This document shows, in pieces, positions 19,280 through 28,376 of a stretch of DNA of 64,000 bases. The stretch comes from Pseudomonadota bacterium. GTDB lineage: Bacteria > Pseudomonadota > Gammaproteobacteria > Burkholderiales > Rhodocyclaceae. Each line of letters begins with the position of its first letter. Positions within the stretch are counted from its first letter, which is position 1. The translations under genes were made by a program, and so were the position numbers. The notes under the pieces were generated by a model. The model ran no database searches. It was not told the origin of the DNA and saw nothing but the letters and a program-made list of their open reading frames with translations. Where the stretch lies: assembly GCA_018241725.1 (NCBI GenBank), contig JAFEDI010000124.1, positions 124,001 to 188,000 of the forward strand, written 5' to 3'.

Positions 19280-20392
19280 TTACTGCACGGCCTCCCACTT
19301 GCCGGCCTTGAACTGGTAGACGGTGACTGCACCGTCCTTGATGTCACCCTTGGCGTCGAAGGCCACGGTGCCGATCACGCCAGGGAAATGCACCTTCGAG
19401 ATGAAGGGACCGTACTTGGCCGGGTCGGAACTGTTGGCAGCCTTCATCGCCTCGATGATCGCCGCGGCGGCGTCGTAGGAATACGGGGCATAGATCTGCA
19501 CGTCGGTGTTGAAACGCTTCTTGAAGCGGGCGTTGAAATCCTTGCCGCCCGGCATCTTCTCGAGCGGCAGGCCGGGCTGGGTGCAGAAGGCGTTGGCGCC
19601 GATCGCGTCGCCGGCCAGCTTGGCGATCTCGCCGGTGCAGCCGCCGTCGCCGGTGATGAACTTGGCGGTGATGCCCAGCTGCTTGATCTGCTTGAGCATC
19701 GGACCGCCCTGGGTGTCCATGCCGCTATAGACGATCACGTCCGGGTTCTGGGACTTGATGCGGGTCAGGATGGCCAGGAAGTCGGTGGCCTTGTCGCTGG
19801 TGAATTCGCGCCCGGTCAGCGTACCCCCGGCGGCCTTGACGGCCTTGTCCACCTCGTCGGCGAGGCCCTGGCCGTAGGCCGTGCGGTCGTCGATCAGCGC
19901 AATCCGCTTGCCCAGCTTGGTGGCGGCGTAACGGCCGATGGCCTGGCCCTGCTGCACATCGTTGGCGATGGTGCGGAAAGCGCCCTTGAAGCCCTGCTGG
20001 GTCAGCTTGGGGTTGGTGGAGGCCGGCGACACCTGCGGCAGGCCGGCTTCGTTGTAGATCCGCGAGGCGGGGATGGAGGCACCGGAATTGAGGTGGCCGA
20101 TGACGCCCTTCACACCGCTGTCGGCCAGGCGCTGAGCCACCGTGGTGGCCGTCTTCGGATCGGCCTGGTCATCCTCGGCCTGTACCTCGAACTTCACCTT
20201 CTTGCCGCCGAGGGTCACGCCCTTGGCGTTGTACTCCTCGATGGCCAGGCGCACGCCGTTCTCGATGTCCTTGCCCAGATGTGCCTGGGTGCCGGTCAGT
20301 GGCGCGGCGGTGCCGAGCTTGACGACTTCCTGGGCGTAAGCGCCGGATGCACCAAGACCGAGCACGGCGAGGGCGACAAGGGTGTGTTTCAT
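19280..20392 (-). CDS. Branched-chain amino acid ABC transporter substrate-binding protein (second copy)
   Basis: A 370-residue periplasmic protein of the Leu/Ile/Val-binding (LivJ/K) family. Signal peptide MKHTLVALAVLGLGASGAYA, then VVKLGTAAPLTGTQAHLGKD, AQRLADSGVKGVIGHLNSGA, SPASTNPKLTQQ and YGQGLADEV, all standard for this type I binding fold. It delivers branched-chain amino acids to LivHM. It follows a paralogue with 56 bp between; the two are clearly related, so the operon carries a tandem duplication of the binding protein. The start at 20392 opens the signal peptide and follows a GAGGAGAA site. Confidence 0.93.
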   Translation of the reverse strand: MKHTLVALAVLGLGASGAYAQEVVKLGTAAPLTGTQAHLGKDIENGVRLAIEEYNAKGVTLGGKKVKFEVQAEDDQADPKTATTVAQRLADSGVKGVIGHLNSGASIPASRIYNEAGLPQVSPASTNPKLTQQGFKGAFRTIANDVQQGQAIGRYAATKLGKRIALIDDRTAYGQGLADEVDKAVKAAGGTLTGREFTSDKATDFLAILTRIKSQNPDVIVYSGMDTQGGPMLKQIKQLGITAKFITGDGGCTGEIAKLAGDAIGANAFCTQPGLPLEKMPGGKDFNARFKKRFNTDVQIYAPYSYDAAAAIIEAMKAANSSDPAKYGPFISKVHFPGVIGTVAFDAKGDIKDGAVTVYQFKAGKWEAVQ

Positions 20393-20448
20393 GCGGTTTT
20401 CTCCTCGGATTTGTAAAGTGTGAAGCAGGCAAGCAACTTCGGGGCCGT

Positions 20449-21573
20449 TCAGTTGCGGGGCTCCCACTGGCCGGCCTTGAACTGGTACAGGGACACGCCG
20501 CCTTCGCGGCTATCGCCGTTGGCATCGAAGGCGATGTTGCCGGTGATGCCCTTGAACGCCACTTTCTGCAAGAAAGGCAGATAACGGGCGGGCTCGGTCG
20601 AATTAGCCAGCTTCATCGCTTCGATGAGTGCCATCGTGGCATCGTAGCTGTAGGGCGCATAGAGCTGCACCGGCACCTTGAAACGCGCCTTGAAGCGCTC
20701 GTTGAACTGCTTGCCGCCGGGCATCTTCTCCATCGCGATACCGGCCTTGGTGCAATACACGTCCTCGCTCATCGCCGCGCCGGCGATCTTGATCATCTCG
20801 GTGGTGCACGCCCCGTCGCCGCCCAGGTACTTGGCGCCAATGCCGAGCTGCTTCATCTGCTTGAGCAGCGGTGCCCCCTGGGCGTCCATGCCACCGTAGA
20901 AGATCGCATCCGGCTGGGCCGCCTTCAGCTTTGTCAGGATGGACGCAAAATCGGTGGCCTTGTCGGACGTGAACTCCCGCCCGACCGGCGCCAGGCCACG
21001 ACGCTTGAGGCTGTCCACCACCGCGTCGGCCAGCCCCTGGCCGTAGGCCGTGCGGTCGTCGATGACGGCGATGCGCTTGGCCTTCAGCACGTCGGCAGCG
21101 AAGCCGACCATCGCCGCGCCTTGCTGGGTGTCGTTGGCAATGACCCGGTAGGTCGTGCGGTAGCGCTGCTGGGTCAGCTTGGGACTGGTGGACGACGGGG
21201 TGACCGCCGGGATTCCGGCCTGCTCATAGATGCGCGAAGCGGGAATCGACGCACCGGAGGTGACGTGCCCGACCACCCCCTTAACGCCCGCGTCGGCGAG
21301 ACGCTGGGCCACTGTGGTGGCGGTGCGCGGATCGCCCTGATCATCCTCGGACAGCAGCTCGAAACGCAGCTTCTGCCCCCCAAGCACCACGCCCTTCGCG
21401 TTGGTGTCGTCGAGGGCCAGCTGGGCACCGTACTGCTCGTCCTTGCCCACGTGGGCGATCGGCCCGGTCAGAGGTCCTGCAAAACCGATCTTCACGATCA
21501 CGTCGGCCCATGCCGCGGTACCGCCAAACATCATCACGCCCGCCAGGGCCAGCACCTTCATGTCGTGTTTCAC
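20449..21573 (-). CDS. Branched-chain amino acid ABC transporter substrate-binding protein (first copy)
   Basis: A 374-residue paralogue of the downstream binding protein. Signal peptide (KVLALAGVMMFGGTAAWA) then VIVKIGFAGPLTGPIAHVGK, TSGASIPASRIYEQAGIPAV and DDRTAYGQGLADAV. Differences from the second copy in the binding-cleft stretches suggest a different ligand preference, which cannot be read from sequence. GTG 21573 is preferred because GGAGG lies 8 bases upstream; ATG 21561 four codons later is possible. It is the first gene of the operon and diverges from a lipoprotein gene. Confidence 0.9.
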   Translation of the reverse strand: MKHDMKVLALAGVMMFGGTAAWADVIVKIGFAGPLTGPIAHVGKDEQYGAQLALDDTNAKGVVLGGQKLRFELLSEDDQGDPRTATTVAQRLADAGVKGVVGHVTSGASIPASRIYEQAGIPAVTPSSTSPKLTQQRYRTTYRVIANDTQQGAAMVGFAADVLKAKRIAVIDDRTAYGQGLADAVVDSLKRRGLAPVGREFTSDKATDFASILTKLKAAQPDAIFYGGMDAQGAPLLKQMKQLGIGAKYLGGDGACTTEMIKIAGAAMSEDVYCTKAGIAMEKMPGGKQFNERFKARFKVPVQLYAPYSYDATMALIEAMKLANSTEPARYLPFLQKVAFKGITGNIAFDANGDSREGGVSLYQFKAGQWEPRN

Positions 21574-21696
21574 CTGTCCGTCCTCCGCCAAGTGGGTTCG
21601 TGCCAGAATCGACCGTGAAAGCCCCGGTCCTGCCGGGGGTGGATTGTAACCAAGCCCGGCCGCTTTGACCGGAAACGGGTAGATATGGAGCTCCCG

Positions 21697-22179
21697 ATGC
21701 GCCAACTGATCGCCCTCCTGCTCGGCGCCCTGACCGCCCTCGGTCTGGCCGGCTGCGACGCCGCAAACATGCAAGACCTCAAGCCCGGCGTGTCCACCGG
21801 CTACGACGTGCGCACCAAACTCGGCCAGCCCGGTATCGAATGGCGCAACGAGGACGGCAGCGTGACCTGGGAATACACGCGCCAACCCGAGGGCACCGAG
21901 TGCTTCATGGCCACCATCGGCCCCGACAACATCCTGCGCAGCCTGGAAAACGTGCTGACCCCGGAGAACTTCGCCCGCGTCCAGCCCGGCTGGACCCGCG
22001 ATCAGGTCCGCCGCCTGCTCGGCAAACCGCGCAGCATCCAGAAATTCGCGCTGAAAAGGGAAGAAGTCTGGGACTGGCGCCTGCCTCCCGAATTCAACGC
22101 GGCCCTATTCTTCAATATCCATTTCGACCAGAACGGCGTCGTCACGGGTACCAGTCGCAGCACCGAAATACGCGGATAA
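21697..22179 (+). CDS. BamE/SmpA-like outer membrane lipoprotein
   Basis: A 160-residue lipoprotein. The signal peptide MRQLIALLLGALTALGLAGC ends in the lipobox LAGC. Two copies of the SmpA/OmlA (BamE-like) element follow: LKPGVSTGYDVRTKLGQPG and VQPGWTRDQVRRLLGKPRS, each with the G-x-S/T-x-xxVxxxLGxP pattern. BamE itself is about 110 residues with a single repeat, so this is a double-repeat relative and not necessarily part of the BAM complex. ATG 21697 has GGAG 5 bases upstream; in-frame ATG 21685 lacks one. A terminator follows. Confidence 0.8.
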   Translation: MRQLIALLLGALTALGLAGCDAANMQDLKPGVSTGYDVRTKLGQPGIEWRNEDGSVTWEYTRQPEGTECFMATIGPDNILRSLENVLTPENFARVQPGWTRDQVRRLLGKPRSIQKFALKREEVWDWRLPPEFNAALFFNIHFDQNGVVTGTSRSTEIRG

Positions 22180-22183
22180 CGAT

Positions 22184-22210
22184 AAAACCATATAAAAATA
22201 ATGGTTTTTT
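22184..22210 (+). terminator. Rho-independent terminator after the BamE-like lipoprotein
   Basis: An A/T-rich 8-bp stem, AAAACCAT / ATGGTTTT, with a 9-base loop and following T residues, just after the lipoprotein stop. Confidence 0.65.
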
Positions 22211-22302
22211 GTAAAAAGTCCGTCCGCATGATGCGAATAGCCCTTCAGCATCGAGGGTTTAATCCGTTATAAACGCGCACCGACCCTGCCCCGGAGCCCC
22301 CC

Positions 22303-24129
22303 GTGCGCAACAACCAGCCTGTCAGCCAGAACGAATATGTCATCCCGGATGGCGCGGCAATCATCAGCCGCACCGACCAGGACGGGAAGATCACCGACTG
22401 CAACAGCGAATTCCTCGCCGCCAGCGGCTTCACCTACGATGAACTCATCGGTCAGCCTCACAATATCGTCCGCCACCCCGACATGCCGTCGGAAGCCTAT
22501 CGGGACATGTGGGACACCCTGTTACGCGGCCGCCCATGGAGCGGCGTCGTCAAAAACCGCCGCAAGAACGGCGACTTCTACTGGGTCAACGCCACCGCCA
22601 CGCCCCTTCCCGACGGTTCCGGTTACATGTCCGTGCGCATCAAGGCCACGCGCAGCGAGATCAGCGGCGCCGAAGCCCTCTATGCGCAGATGCGGCGCGA
22701 TCCGAGCATCCTGTTGCAGGAAGGACGTCTCGCCCCCCGCGGCATCGCCGCGCTGGCACAACGGATCGTTCCAGCCCTCAGCATCGGCACCCGCATCTAT
22801 CTGCTCACAGCCTTCGTGGCAGCCATCGGTGCCGGTTTCGGTATCGTCGGGCTCAACGACGCGGCACAGGCCCGCGATGCACTGAAACAACACCAGGGCG
22901 CACAAGCCGGACTCGTGCAACAGGTCGCCTCCCTGAGCACCCAATTGCGGGCCAACGGCAGCCTCGACGCAGGCGGGCTGGACCAGCTCGGTGAAACGCT
23001 GCGCCACCAGGGAGACGTGGCCCAGGCCGAATACGCCCGTGCCGAAGCCCACTACCAGGACTTCCTGCAGTTGTTCATCGGACTCGGCGCAATCGGCCTG
23101 CTCGCCGCTGCACTGGGGTCCGCGGCACTGGCTCACCGCCTGCGTCAGTCCGTTGACGCTGGCAAGGGTGTTGCCGAGGCCATTGCCAGCGGCAACCTGC
23201 TGCAACCGCTCCCCCAGGCCGGATACGATGAACTGGGTGCCCTGATCATCCACCTGGCGGTCATGCGCAACAACCTGCACGAGCTGATCGCATCGATCCG
23301 CAACCAGGTCACCGCGCTGCTCACCAACGCCCGCCAGCTCAGCCAGACCGCCAGCGACACTCACCGGCTCGCCGAAGATCAGTCCGAATCGGCGTCGGCG
23401 ATGGCCGCGGCCGTGGAGCAACTGTCGGTCTCCATCGACCACATCGGCGACCACGCCCGTGAATCACGGGAACTCTCGGAAGGCTCGGGCAGCCAGGCCA
23501 GCAGCGGTGCCAGAGTCATCACCGCGGCGGCCGGCGAGATGCGCGCCATCGCCGAATCGGTAAACGAGTCGGCCAACTCCGTACGCGATCTCGAAAGCCT
23601 GTCCGGTGACATCTCGATGATCGTCGGCGTGATCCGCGACATCGCCGACCAGACCAACCTGCTCGCCCTCAACGCCGCCATTGAGGCAGCCCGCGCCGGC
23701 GAATCGGGACGTGGCTTCGCCGTCGTTGCCGATGAAGTGCGCAAGCTGGCCGAGCGAACCACCAACTCCACCGCCGAGATCACCACGATGATCGAACGCA
23801 TCCAGAGTGCGACCCGTGGCGCGGCCGACGACATGGAGGCCGGCGTCACGCGGGTGGCCCGCGGCGTCTCGCTGGCCGCCGAGGCCGGCGCCACGGTCGG
23901 CAGCATCCAGGACAGTACCCAGCGGGTGCTTGCCTCGGTGGCCGGCATCACGCTGGGTCTCGAGGAACAATCGACCGCCGCCCGGGACATCGCGCAGCGG
24001 GTCGAACGCATTGCCGGCACCTCCGAATCCAACGCCGCCAGCGCCGCCACACTGACCCGCGCGGCCAGCGAACTGGCCGAACTGTCCCGCCAGCTGGAAG
24101 TCGTATCCGGACGCTTTCGCATCGCCTGA
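22303..24129 (+). CDS. PAS-domain (Aer-like) methyl-accepting chemotaxis protein
   Basis: A 608-residue receptor. Residues ~10-125 form a PAS domain with the Aer-type features [37 protein letters not shown] and [17 protein letters not shown]. The NxVRHPDMP motif is shared with FAD-binding Aer, so energy or redox taxis is likely. Two membrane helices follow ([20 protein letters not shown] and [20 protein letters not shown]), with a ~60-residue loop between. The signalling tip is [20 protein letters not shown]. The start is GTG 22303 with GGAG upstream. Confidence 0.9.
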   Translation: MRNNQPVSQNEYVIPDGAAIISRTDQDGKITDCNSEFLAASGFTYDELIGQPHNIVRHPDMPSEAYRDMWDTLLRGRPWSGVVKNRRKNGDFYWVNATATPLPDGSGYMSVRIKATRSEISGAEALYAQMRRDPSILLQEGRLAPRGIAALAQRIVPALSIGTRIYLLTAFVAAIGAGFGIVGLNDAAQARDALKQHQGAQAGLVQQVASLSTQLRANGSLDAGGLDQLGETLRHQGDVAQAEYARAEAHYQDFLQLFIGLGAIGLLAAALGSAALAHRLRQSVDAGKGVAEAIASGNLLQPLPQAGYDELGALIIHLAVMRNNLHELIASIRNQVTALLTNARQLSQTASDTHRLAEDQSESASAMAAAVEQLSVSIDHIGDHARESRELSEGSGSQASSGARVITAAAGEMRAIAESVNESANSVRDLESLSGDISMIVGVIRDIADQTNLLALNAAIEAARAGESGRGFAVVADEVRKLAERTTNSTAEITTMIERIQSATRGAADDMEAGVTRVARGVSLAAEAGATVGSIQDSTQRVLASVAGITLGLEEQSTAARDIAQRVERIAGTSESNAASAATLTRAASELAELSRQLEVVSGRFRIA

Positions 24130-24137
24130 TGCAACGC

Positions 24138-24173
24138 CAGGTGCTCCATCGTGCACTTCGCATGGAGCACCTG
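24138..24173. promoter_or_regulatory. Perfect 12-bp inverted repeat upstream of the aldehyde dehydrogenase
   Basis: CAGGTGCTCCAT and ATGGAGCACCTG are exact inverted repeats separated by 12 bases. It lies 8 bp after the chemoreceptor stop but has no T run. It is centred about 160 bp upstream of the predicted sigma-54 start, a usual distance for an enhancer-binding activator. It could also act as a terminator hairpin. Confidence 0.5.
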
Positions 24174-24287
24174 TATCGAAATTAAACACTTCATCAGCCC
24201 GGTCATTGCGCTGCACAAAATTTGGACAACTCCGCCAAACCACTGATAAACAAGACGTTTGAATCCATAACCAGACCTGATCCGATA

Positions 24288-24304
24288 CTGGCATGCCCCC
24301 TGCT
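24288..24304 (+). promoter_or_regulatory. Sigma-54 (RpoN) promoter of the aldehyde dehydrogenase gene
   Basis: CTGGCAT-GCCCC-CTGCT matches the TGGCAC-N5-TTGCW consensus at all invariant GG and GC positions, with correct spacing. The predicted start near 24315 gives a 47-base leader to ATG 24362. The Ralstonia eutropha acoD gene is likewise sigma-54 dependent. Confidence 0.7.
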
Positions 24305-24361
24305 GAATAAGGTTCAGCGCTGCACGAAGCGTTTTCGAACCGACACCTGGAGGAGATACCC

Positions 24362-25882
24362 ATGCTGTACGCATTGCCCGGCTCTGCCGACGCCAAAGTC
24401 CAATACAAGTCCAAGTACGACAACTTCATCGGCGGCAAGTGGGTCGCTCCGGTCAAGGGCGAGTACTTCGACGTCGTCACCCCGATCACCGGCAAGCCCT
24501 ACACCCAGGCTGCCCGCTCCGGCGCCGAAGACGTCGAGCTGGCCCTCGACGCCGCCCACGCCGCCGCCGACAAGTTCGGCCGCACCCCGGCTGCCGAGCG
24601 TGCCAACCTGCTGCTGAAGATCGCCGACCGCCTCGAAGCCAACATCGAGAAGCTGGCTTACGCCGAAACCGTTGATAACGGCAAGGCCATCCGCGAAACC
24701 CTGAACGCCGACATCCCGCTGGCTGTCGACCATTTCCGCTACTTCGCCGGTTGCCTGCGCGCCCAGGAAGGCGGCATCTCCGAGATCGACGAAAACACCG
24801 TCGCCTACCACTTCCATGAGCCCCTGGGCGTCGTCGGCCAGATCATCCCCTGGAACTTCCCGATCCTGATGGCCGCCTGGAAGCTGGCTCCCGCCATCGG
24901 CGCCGGCAACTGCGTGGTCCTGAAGCCGGCCGAGTCGACCCCGATCTCCATCCTGATCCTGACCGAGCTGATCGCCGACCTGCTGCCGCCGGGCGTGCTG
25001 AACATCGTCAATGGCTACGGCCGCGAAGCCGGCATGCCGCTGGCCACCAGCCGCCGCATCGCCAAGATTGCCTTCACCGGCTCCACCGCCACCGGCCGCG
25101 TGATCGCCCAGGCCGCTGCCACCAGCCTGATTCCCGCCACGCTGGAACTGGGTGGCAAGTCCCCCAACATCTTCTTCGAAGACATCATGGCGGCCGACGA
25201 CGCCTTCCTCGACAAGGCTGTCGAAGGCATGGTGCTGTTCGCCTTCAATCAGGGCGAAGTGTGCACCTGCCCGTCCCGCGCCCTGATCCAGGAGTCGATC
25301 TACGACCGCTTCATGGAAAAGGTGCTGGCCCGCGTCAAGGCCATCAAGCAACTCAGCCCGCTCGACACCGACAGCATGATGGGTGCCCAGGCCTCCCAGG
25401 ACCAGCTGAACAAGATCATGTCCTACATGGAAATCGGTCGCCAGGAAGGCGCCGAGTGCCTGATCGGTGGCGATCGCACCCATATGAACGGTGATCTGGC
25501 CGGCGGCTACTACATCCAGCCGACCCTCTTCAAGGGCCACAACAAGATGCGCGTGTTCCAGGAAGAGATCTTCGGACCGGTGCTGGCTGTGACCACCTTC
25601 AAGGACGAAGCCGAAGCCCTGGAAATCGCCAACGACACCCCCTACGGTCTCGGCGCCGGTGTGTGGAGCCGCGACGGCAGCCGTGCCTACCGCATGGGCC
25701 GCAACATCAAGGCCGGTCGCGTATGGACCAACTGCTACCATGCTTACCCGGCCCACGCCACCTTCGGCGGCTACAAGGAATCCGGCATCGGCCGCGAAAC
25801 CCACAAGATGATGCTCGACCACTATCAGCAGACCAAGAACCTGCTGGTCAGCTACAGCCCGAACGCGCTGGGCTTCTTCTGA
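24362..25882 (+). CDS. NAD-dependent acetaldehyde dehydrogenase, AcoD/ExaC type
   Basis: A 506-residue soluble aldehyde dehydrogenase, the same length as R. eutropha AcoD and P. aeruginosa ExaC. It shows [19 protein letters not shown] at the start, the NAD site [20 protein letters not shown], general-base Glu in [14 protein letters not shown], and catalytic Cys in [14 protein letters not shown]. The double Cys in GEVCTCPSR is typical of this subgroup. It oxidises acetaldehyde and similar short aldehydes from ethanol or acetoin use. A sigma-54 promoter lies upstream, and a terminator then a DUF779 gene lie downstream, a common pairing. Confidence 0.93.
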   Translation: MLYALPGSADAKVQYKSKYDNFIGGKWVAPVKGEYFDVVTPITGKPYTQAARSGAEDVELALDAAHAAADKFGRTPAAERANLLLKIADRLEANIEKLAYAETVDNGKAIRETLNADIPLAVDHFRYFAGCLRAQEGGISEIDENTVAYHFHEPLGVVGQIIPWNFPILMAAWKLAPAIGAGNCVVLKPAESTPISILILTELIADLLPPGVLNIVNGYGREAGMPLATSRRIAKIAFTGSTATGRVIAQAAATSLIPATLELGGKSPNIFFEDIMAADDAFLDKAVEGMVLFAFNQGEVCTCPSRALIQESIYDRFMEKVLARVKAIKQLSPLDTDSMMGAQASQDQLNKIMSYMEIGRQEGAECLIGGDRTHMNGDLAGGYYIQPTLFKGHNKMRVFQEEIFGPVLAVTTFKDEAEALEIANDTPYGLGAGVWSRDGSRAYRMGRNIKAGRVWTNCYHAYPAHATFGGYKESGIGRETHKMMLDHYQQTKNLLVSYSPNALGFF

Positions 25883-25913
25883 TCCAGGCATTTCACGAGT
25901 AAGGCAAGGTGTT

Positions 25914-25942
25914 ACGGGGCGGGTTTCTCGCCCCGTTTTTTT
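25914..25942 (+). terminator. Rho-independent terminator between aldehyde dehydrogenase and DUF779 genes
   Basis: An 8-bp stem, ACGGGGCG / CGCCCCGT, with a 7-base loop and a T7 run. It lies 31 bp after the dehydrogenase stop and 21 bp before the DUF779 gene. The latter must depend on read-through or a promoter of its own. Confidence 0.85.
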
Positions 25943-25963
25943 CGCCCTCAGGAAAGCGCGAAC

Positions 25964-26332
25964 ATGACCGAACGCATCGTGGCCACCGAAGCGGCCAATC
26001 AGTACATCGACGAACTGCGCGCCGAGCATGGCCCGCTGATGTTCCTGCTGTCCGGCGGCTGCTGCGACGGCAGCGTGCCCAACTGCTACAAGCTCGGCGA
26101 GGTGCTTCCCGGCCAGACCATGCTCAAGCTGGGCACGATCAATGGCGCGGATTTCTACCTGGGGCATCAGGAGTTCCAGTACTACGAGAACAGCCAGCTG
26201 ACCCTCGACGTAAAACCGGGCAACGGCGGCGACTTCTCCCTCGACTGCGGCCGCGGCAAGGCCTTCTTCACCCACTCCCGCCCGTTCACCGACGACGAGC
26301 TGCCGAGCGTGTGTCCCGTCAGCGCGGGCTGA
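25964..26332 (+). CDS. DUF779 family protein
   Basis: A 122-residue protein with the family's cysteine cluster LLSGGCCDGSVPNCYKLGE, followed by GADFYLGHQEFQYYENSQLT, LDCGRGKAFFTHSRPF and a late Cys (SVCPVSAG). The pattern of conserved Cys suggests metal or redox chemistry, but the role is unknown. DUF779 genes are very often next to acetaldehyde dehydrogenase genes of this type, as here, so a supporting role for that enzyme is inferred. ATG 25964 has GGAAAG upstream. Confidence 0.85.
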   Translation: MTERIVATEAANQYIDELRAEHGPLMFLLSGGCCDGSVPNCYKLGEVLPGQTMLKLGTINGADFYLGHQEFQYYENSQLTLDVKPGNGGDFSLDCGRGKAFFTHSRPFTDDELPSVCPVSAG

Positions 26333-26341
26333 AGGTAGCGA

Positions 26342-26371
26342 CAAAAAAAGCGCCCCCGCCAGCGGGAGCGC
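26342..26371 (-). terminator. Rho-independent terminator of the Sel1/TolQ/ExbD-like operon
   Basis: Read on the minus strand, GCGCTCCCGC / GCGGGGGCGC with a 2-base loop is followed by T7. It lies 14 bp after the stop of the ExbD-like gene. Confidence 0.8.
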
Positions 26372-26384
26372 GCAGATCAGCAGA

Positions 26385-26699
26385 TCATTCCGGAACGTAG
26401 ACCAGCGAACCGTCCGGCATCCGGTAGGCGATGCCGGCCTTGACGCCCTGGCCGGCCGACGCCGCGGCGCCATCGCCGCGGAAACGCTCGATCTTCTTCC
26501 CGTTCTTGACGACGATCTCCATGTCCGGCGTACCGGCATCGCGGATCACCGTCACCTGCCCGGCATCGAAGACATTCACCGGGCTGCGGGCCACCGCCAG
26601 CAACAGCGCGGCGATCAGCACCAGGAAGACGTCTACCAGATTGACCACCGACAGCAGCGGATCGTCGTCCTCGCCGGCATCGTGCAGACGCCATTTCAT
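26385..26699 (-). CDS. DUF2149 / ExbD-like single-span membrane protein
   Basis: A 104-residue protein. A short N-terminal tail is followed by one membrane helix carrying an acidic residue near its start (LLSVVNLVDVFLVLIAALLL), as in ExbD, TolR and MotB. A small periplasmic domain (VTVIRDAGTPDMEIVVKNGK) follows. The Asp in the helix suggests a proton path together with the TolQ-like partner encoded just upstream (4-bp overlap). It lacks the longer peptidoglycan- or TonB-binding domains of MotB and ExbD. The start at 26699 has GGAGG upstream. Confidence 0.75.
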   Translation of the reverse strand: MKWRLHDAGEDDDPLLSVVNLVDVFLVLIAALLLAVARSPVNVFDAGQVTVIRDAGTPDMEIVVKNGKKIERFRGDGAAASAGQGVKAGIAYRMPDGSLVYVPE

Positions 26700-27208
26700 C
26701 GCGCCACCTCCATGGCTGCCGGACCGTCCGCGGGCAGGCCCTTCTCGACCGCCAGCAGATCCGTCGCATACCAGCGCCGCCGCACGCTGTGCGCCCAGAA
26801 GGTGAGCGCCGCCGCGATGAGGGCCAGGATCACCGCCGAGAAGGCCACCATCAGGCTGTGCGACACATCGGCCAGCTGCCCGTCGCCGAGCGCCTTGAGG
26901 GCCGGCCCCATCGGAATCATCGTCGCCACCAGGCCGAGCATCGGCGCCACCCGTGTAGCGATGCGGGAGACCTCCAGACGCTGGCTGGCTGCCGCCTCCA
27001 GCTCGGCGATGTCGAGCGCGGGATTGGCGCGGTGCAATTCGACCAGCTCGAAGCCGGCATCCACGCCCAGCCGCCGTTGCCAGGCCTGCCACAGGAAGGC
27101 CCCGCAGGCGTGGAAGGCGTACAGGAACAACGCCGCGATGGCGAGCAGTACCGGCACCAGGAAGAGCTGGCTGGCGTCGTACATCAGGATTTCAAGATTG
27201 GCATTCAT
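26696..27208 (-). CDS. MotA/TolQ/ExbB-type proton channel family protein
   Basis: A 170-residue membrane protein with three predicted helices: VPVLLAIAALFLYAFHACGA, RVAPMLGLVATMIPMGPAL and LMVAFSAVILALIAAALTFW. The order, the Pro-Met-x-G-P-x-L at the end of helix 2, and the cytoplasmic segment between helices 1 and 2 fit the ExbB/TolQ family. Together with the downstream ExbD-like protein it could form a proton-driven 5:2 motor. The frame is open far upstream, but ATG 27208 gives the family architecture. It starts 5 bp after the Sel1-protein gene. Confidence 0.8.
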   Translation of the reverse strand: MNANLEILMYDASQLFLVPVLLAIAALFLYAFHACGAFLWQAWQRRLGVDAGFELVELHRANPALDIAELEAAASQRLEVSRIATRVAPMLGLVATMIPMGPALKALGDGQLADVSHSLMVAFSAVILALIAAALTFWAHSVRRRWYATDLLAVEKGLPADGPAAMEVAR

Positions 27209-27212
27209 CGTT

Positions 27213-28133
27213 TCAGGCCCGGGAAAGGAAAAGTGAGCGGCGCGCCGTCGGCGCACGCAGGGACTGGCGCAGGGCGCCCGACAGGAGCAGCACGCCGAAC
27301 AGCGCGGCCAGCCCGCCCGACGCGGAACCCACGGGCTGCACCACGGGTTCGGCCAGCTTCGCCAGATGCTGCCCGGCGACCGGAGCGGATACGGGCGCCG
27401 TGGCGGGCGGTGGCGGGCTGACAGGCGGCGCATCATCCAGCAGACGCCGTGCGCTGGCCCCACGCACCTCCTGGGCAGGCCGTGGGGGTGCTTTTGGTTG
27501 TGCGGCCTCGAACAGCTCCCCCGGCAAAGGCGGCGTCGGGCCCACCGGCACCGGGGGCGGCGGCGTGCCGGTGCCCCGCGCCTGCCCGTCCCGGTCACCC
27601 ACGTGGTAGCCGGTGCGCAGGAACTCGATGGCATCCGGATTACCGTCGCGCGCCGCCGCCTCGAACCACTTGCGCGCCTCCACCTCGTCCTTTGGCACGC
27701 CGCGTCCCTCCTGCAAGGCGCTCGCGTAGTGGAGCTTGCCCAAGGTCGCATACGGGGAATCGCCGGCCAGCGCCGCCCGGTGCATCAGCTCGGCGGCGGC
27801 CGGCAGATCCGGTCGCACGCCGCCCGCCCCGTCCTGCAGCATCAAGGCCTTCCAGATCATCGCGCCGATGTAGCCGGCGGCGATGCACTTGTCGAAGACC
27901 TTGCGGGCGTTGTCGTGGTCGCCGCATTTTTCCAGCAGATAGCCCTTGCTGCACACCATCAGGCTGGCCGGCTGATCCACGATGTATTCAAGGGTCTGGT
28001 CGCCGACCACGTGGGCCAGGTCGGTGGGCTCCCCGGTCTGCGGCACCGGCCCACCGCAGAAGCGGTTGTCCGCAGCCACTGCGGAGGTGGTGAAAAACAG
28101 GGCCAGCATGGCGGCCCCGGTCGATCTGCGCAT
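27213..28133 (-). CDS. Sel1-repeat protein with Pro-rich linker and C-terminal membrane anchor
   Basis: A 306-residue protein with a signal peptide (TGAAMLALFFTTSAVAADN). Two or three Sel1-like repeats span residues ~75-180 (EKCGDHDNARKVFDKCIAAG, ASALQEGRGVPKDEVEARKW, EAAARDGNPDAIEFL). A Pro-rich region follows (TPPPPVPVGPTPPLPG), then a C-terminal hydrophobic helix (ASGGLAALFGVLLLSGALR) and a basic tail. It is probably a periplasmic scaffold anchored at the inner membrane. It leads the operon with the proton-channel pair, so it may be the effector of that motor. ATG 28133 is chosen; ATG 28139 is also possible. Confidence 0.7.
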   Translation of the reverse strand: MRRSTGAAMLALFFTTSAVAADNRFCGGPVPQTGEPTDLAHVVGDQTLEYIVDQPASLMVCSKGYLLEKCGDHDNARKVFDKCIAAGYIGAMIWKALMLQDGAGGVRPDLPAAAELMHRAALAGDSPYATLGKLHYASALQEGRGVPKDEVEARKWFEAAARDGNPDAIEFLRTGYHVGDRDGQARGTGTPPPPVPVGPTPPLPGELFEAAQPKAPPRPAQEVRGASARRLLDDAPPVSPPPPATAPVSAPVAGQHLAKLAEPVVQPVGSASGGLAALFGVLLLSGALRQSLRAPTARRSLFLSRA

Positions 28134-28232
28134 CGGCATCCCCGTCGAGTCATGGCGGGAACCCGTGCCCCGCCTCACTCCGACTCTAGGCCTGGGGACG
28201 AACCGGGGCATCGGCATCCTGCCCGGATGCCG

Positions 28233-28285
28233 GTGGGCAAATTGCCCGACCATCAGACCTCATCTGCATCGGGAAGATTGCCCAC
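28233..28285. promoter_or_regulatory. Two copies of a 17-bp palindromic motif (GGGCAAATTGCCC core)
   Basis: 28233-28249 reads GTGGGCAAATTGCCCGA. An inverted copy at 28269-28285 matches 14 of 17 bases. They lie in the divergent region between the Sel1 operon and the cupin gene. An exact 17-bp copy occurs at 30974-30990. Confidence 0.6.
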
Positions 28286-28376
28286 CCTTTTCCGGGCAGG
28301 CTGACCTCACGGCGGAGCAACCCGCCAGGGTCTACTGGCAGCGGCCATCCGGCCTCGACAACCAGGAGACAAACCC

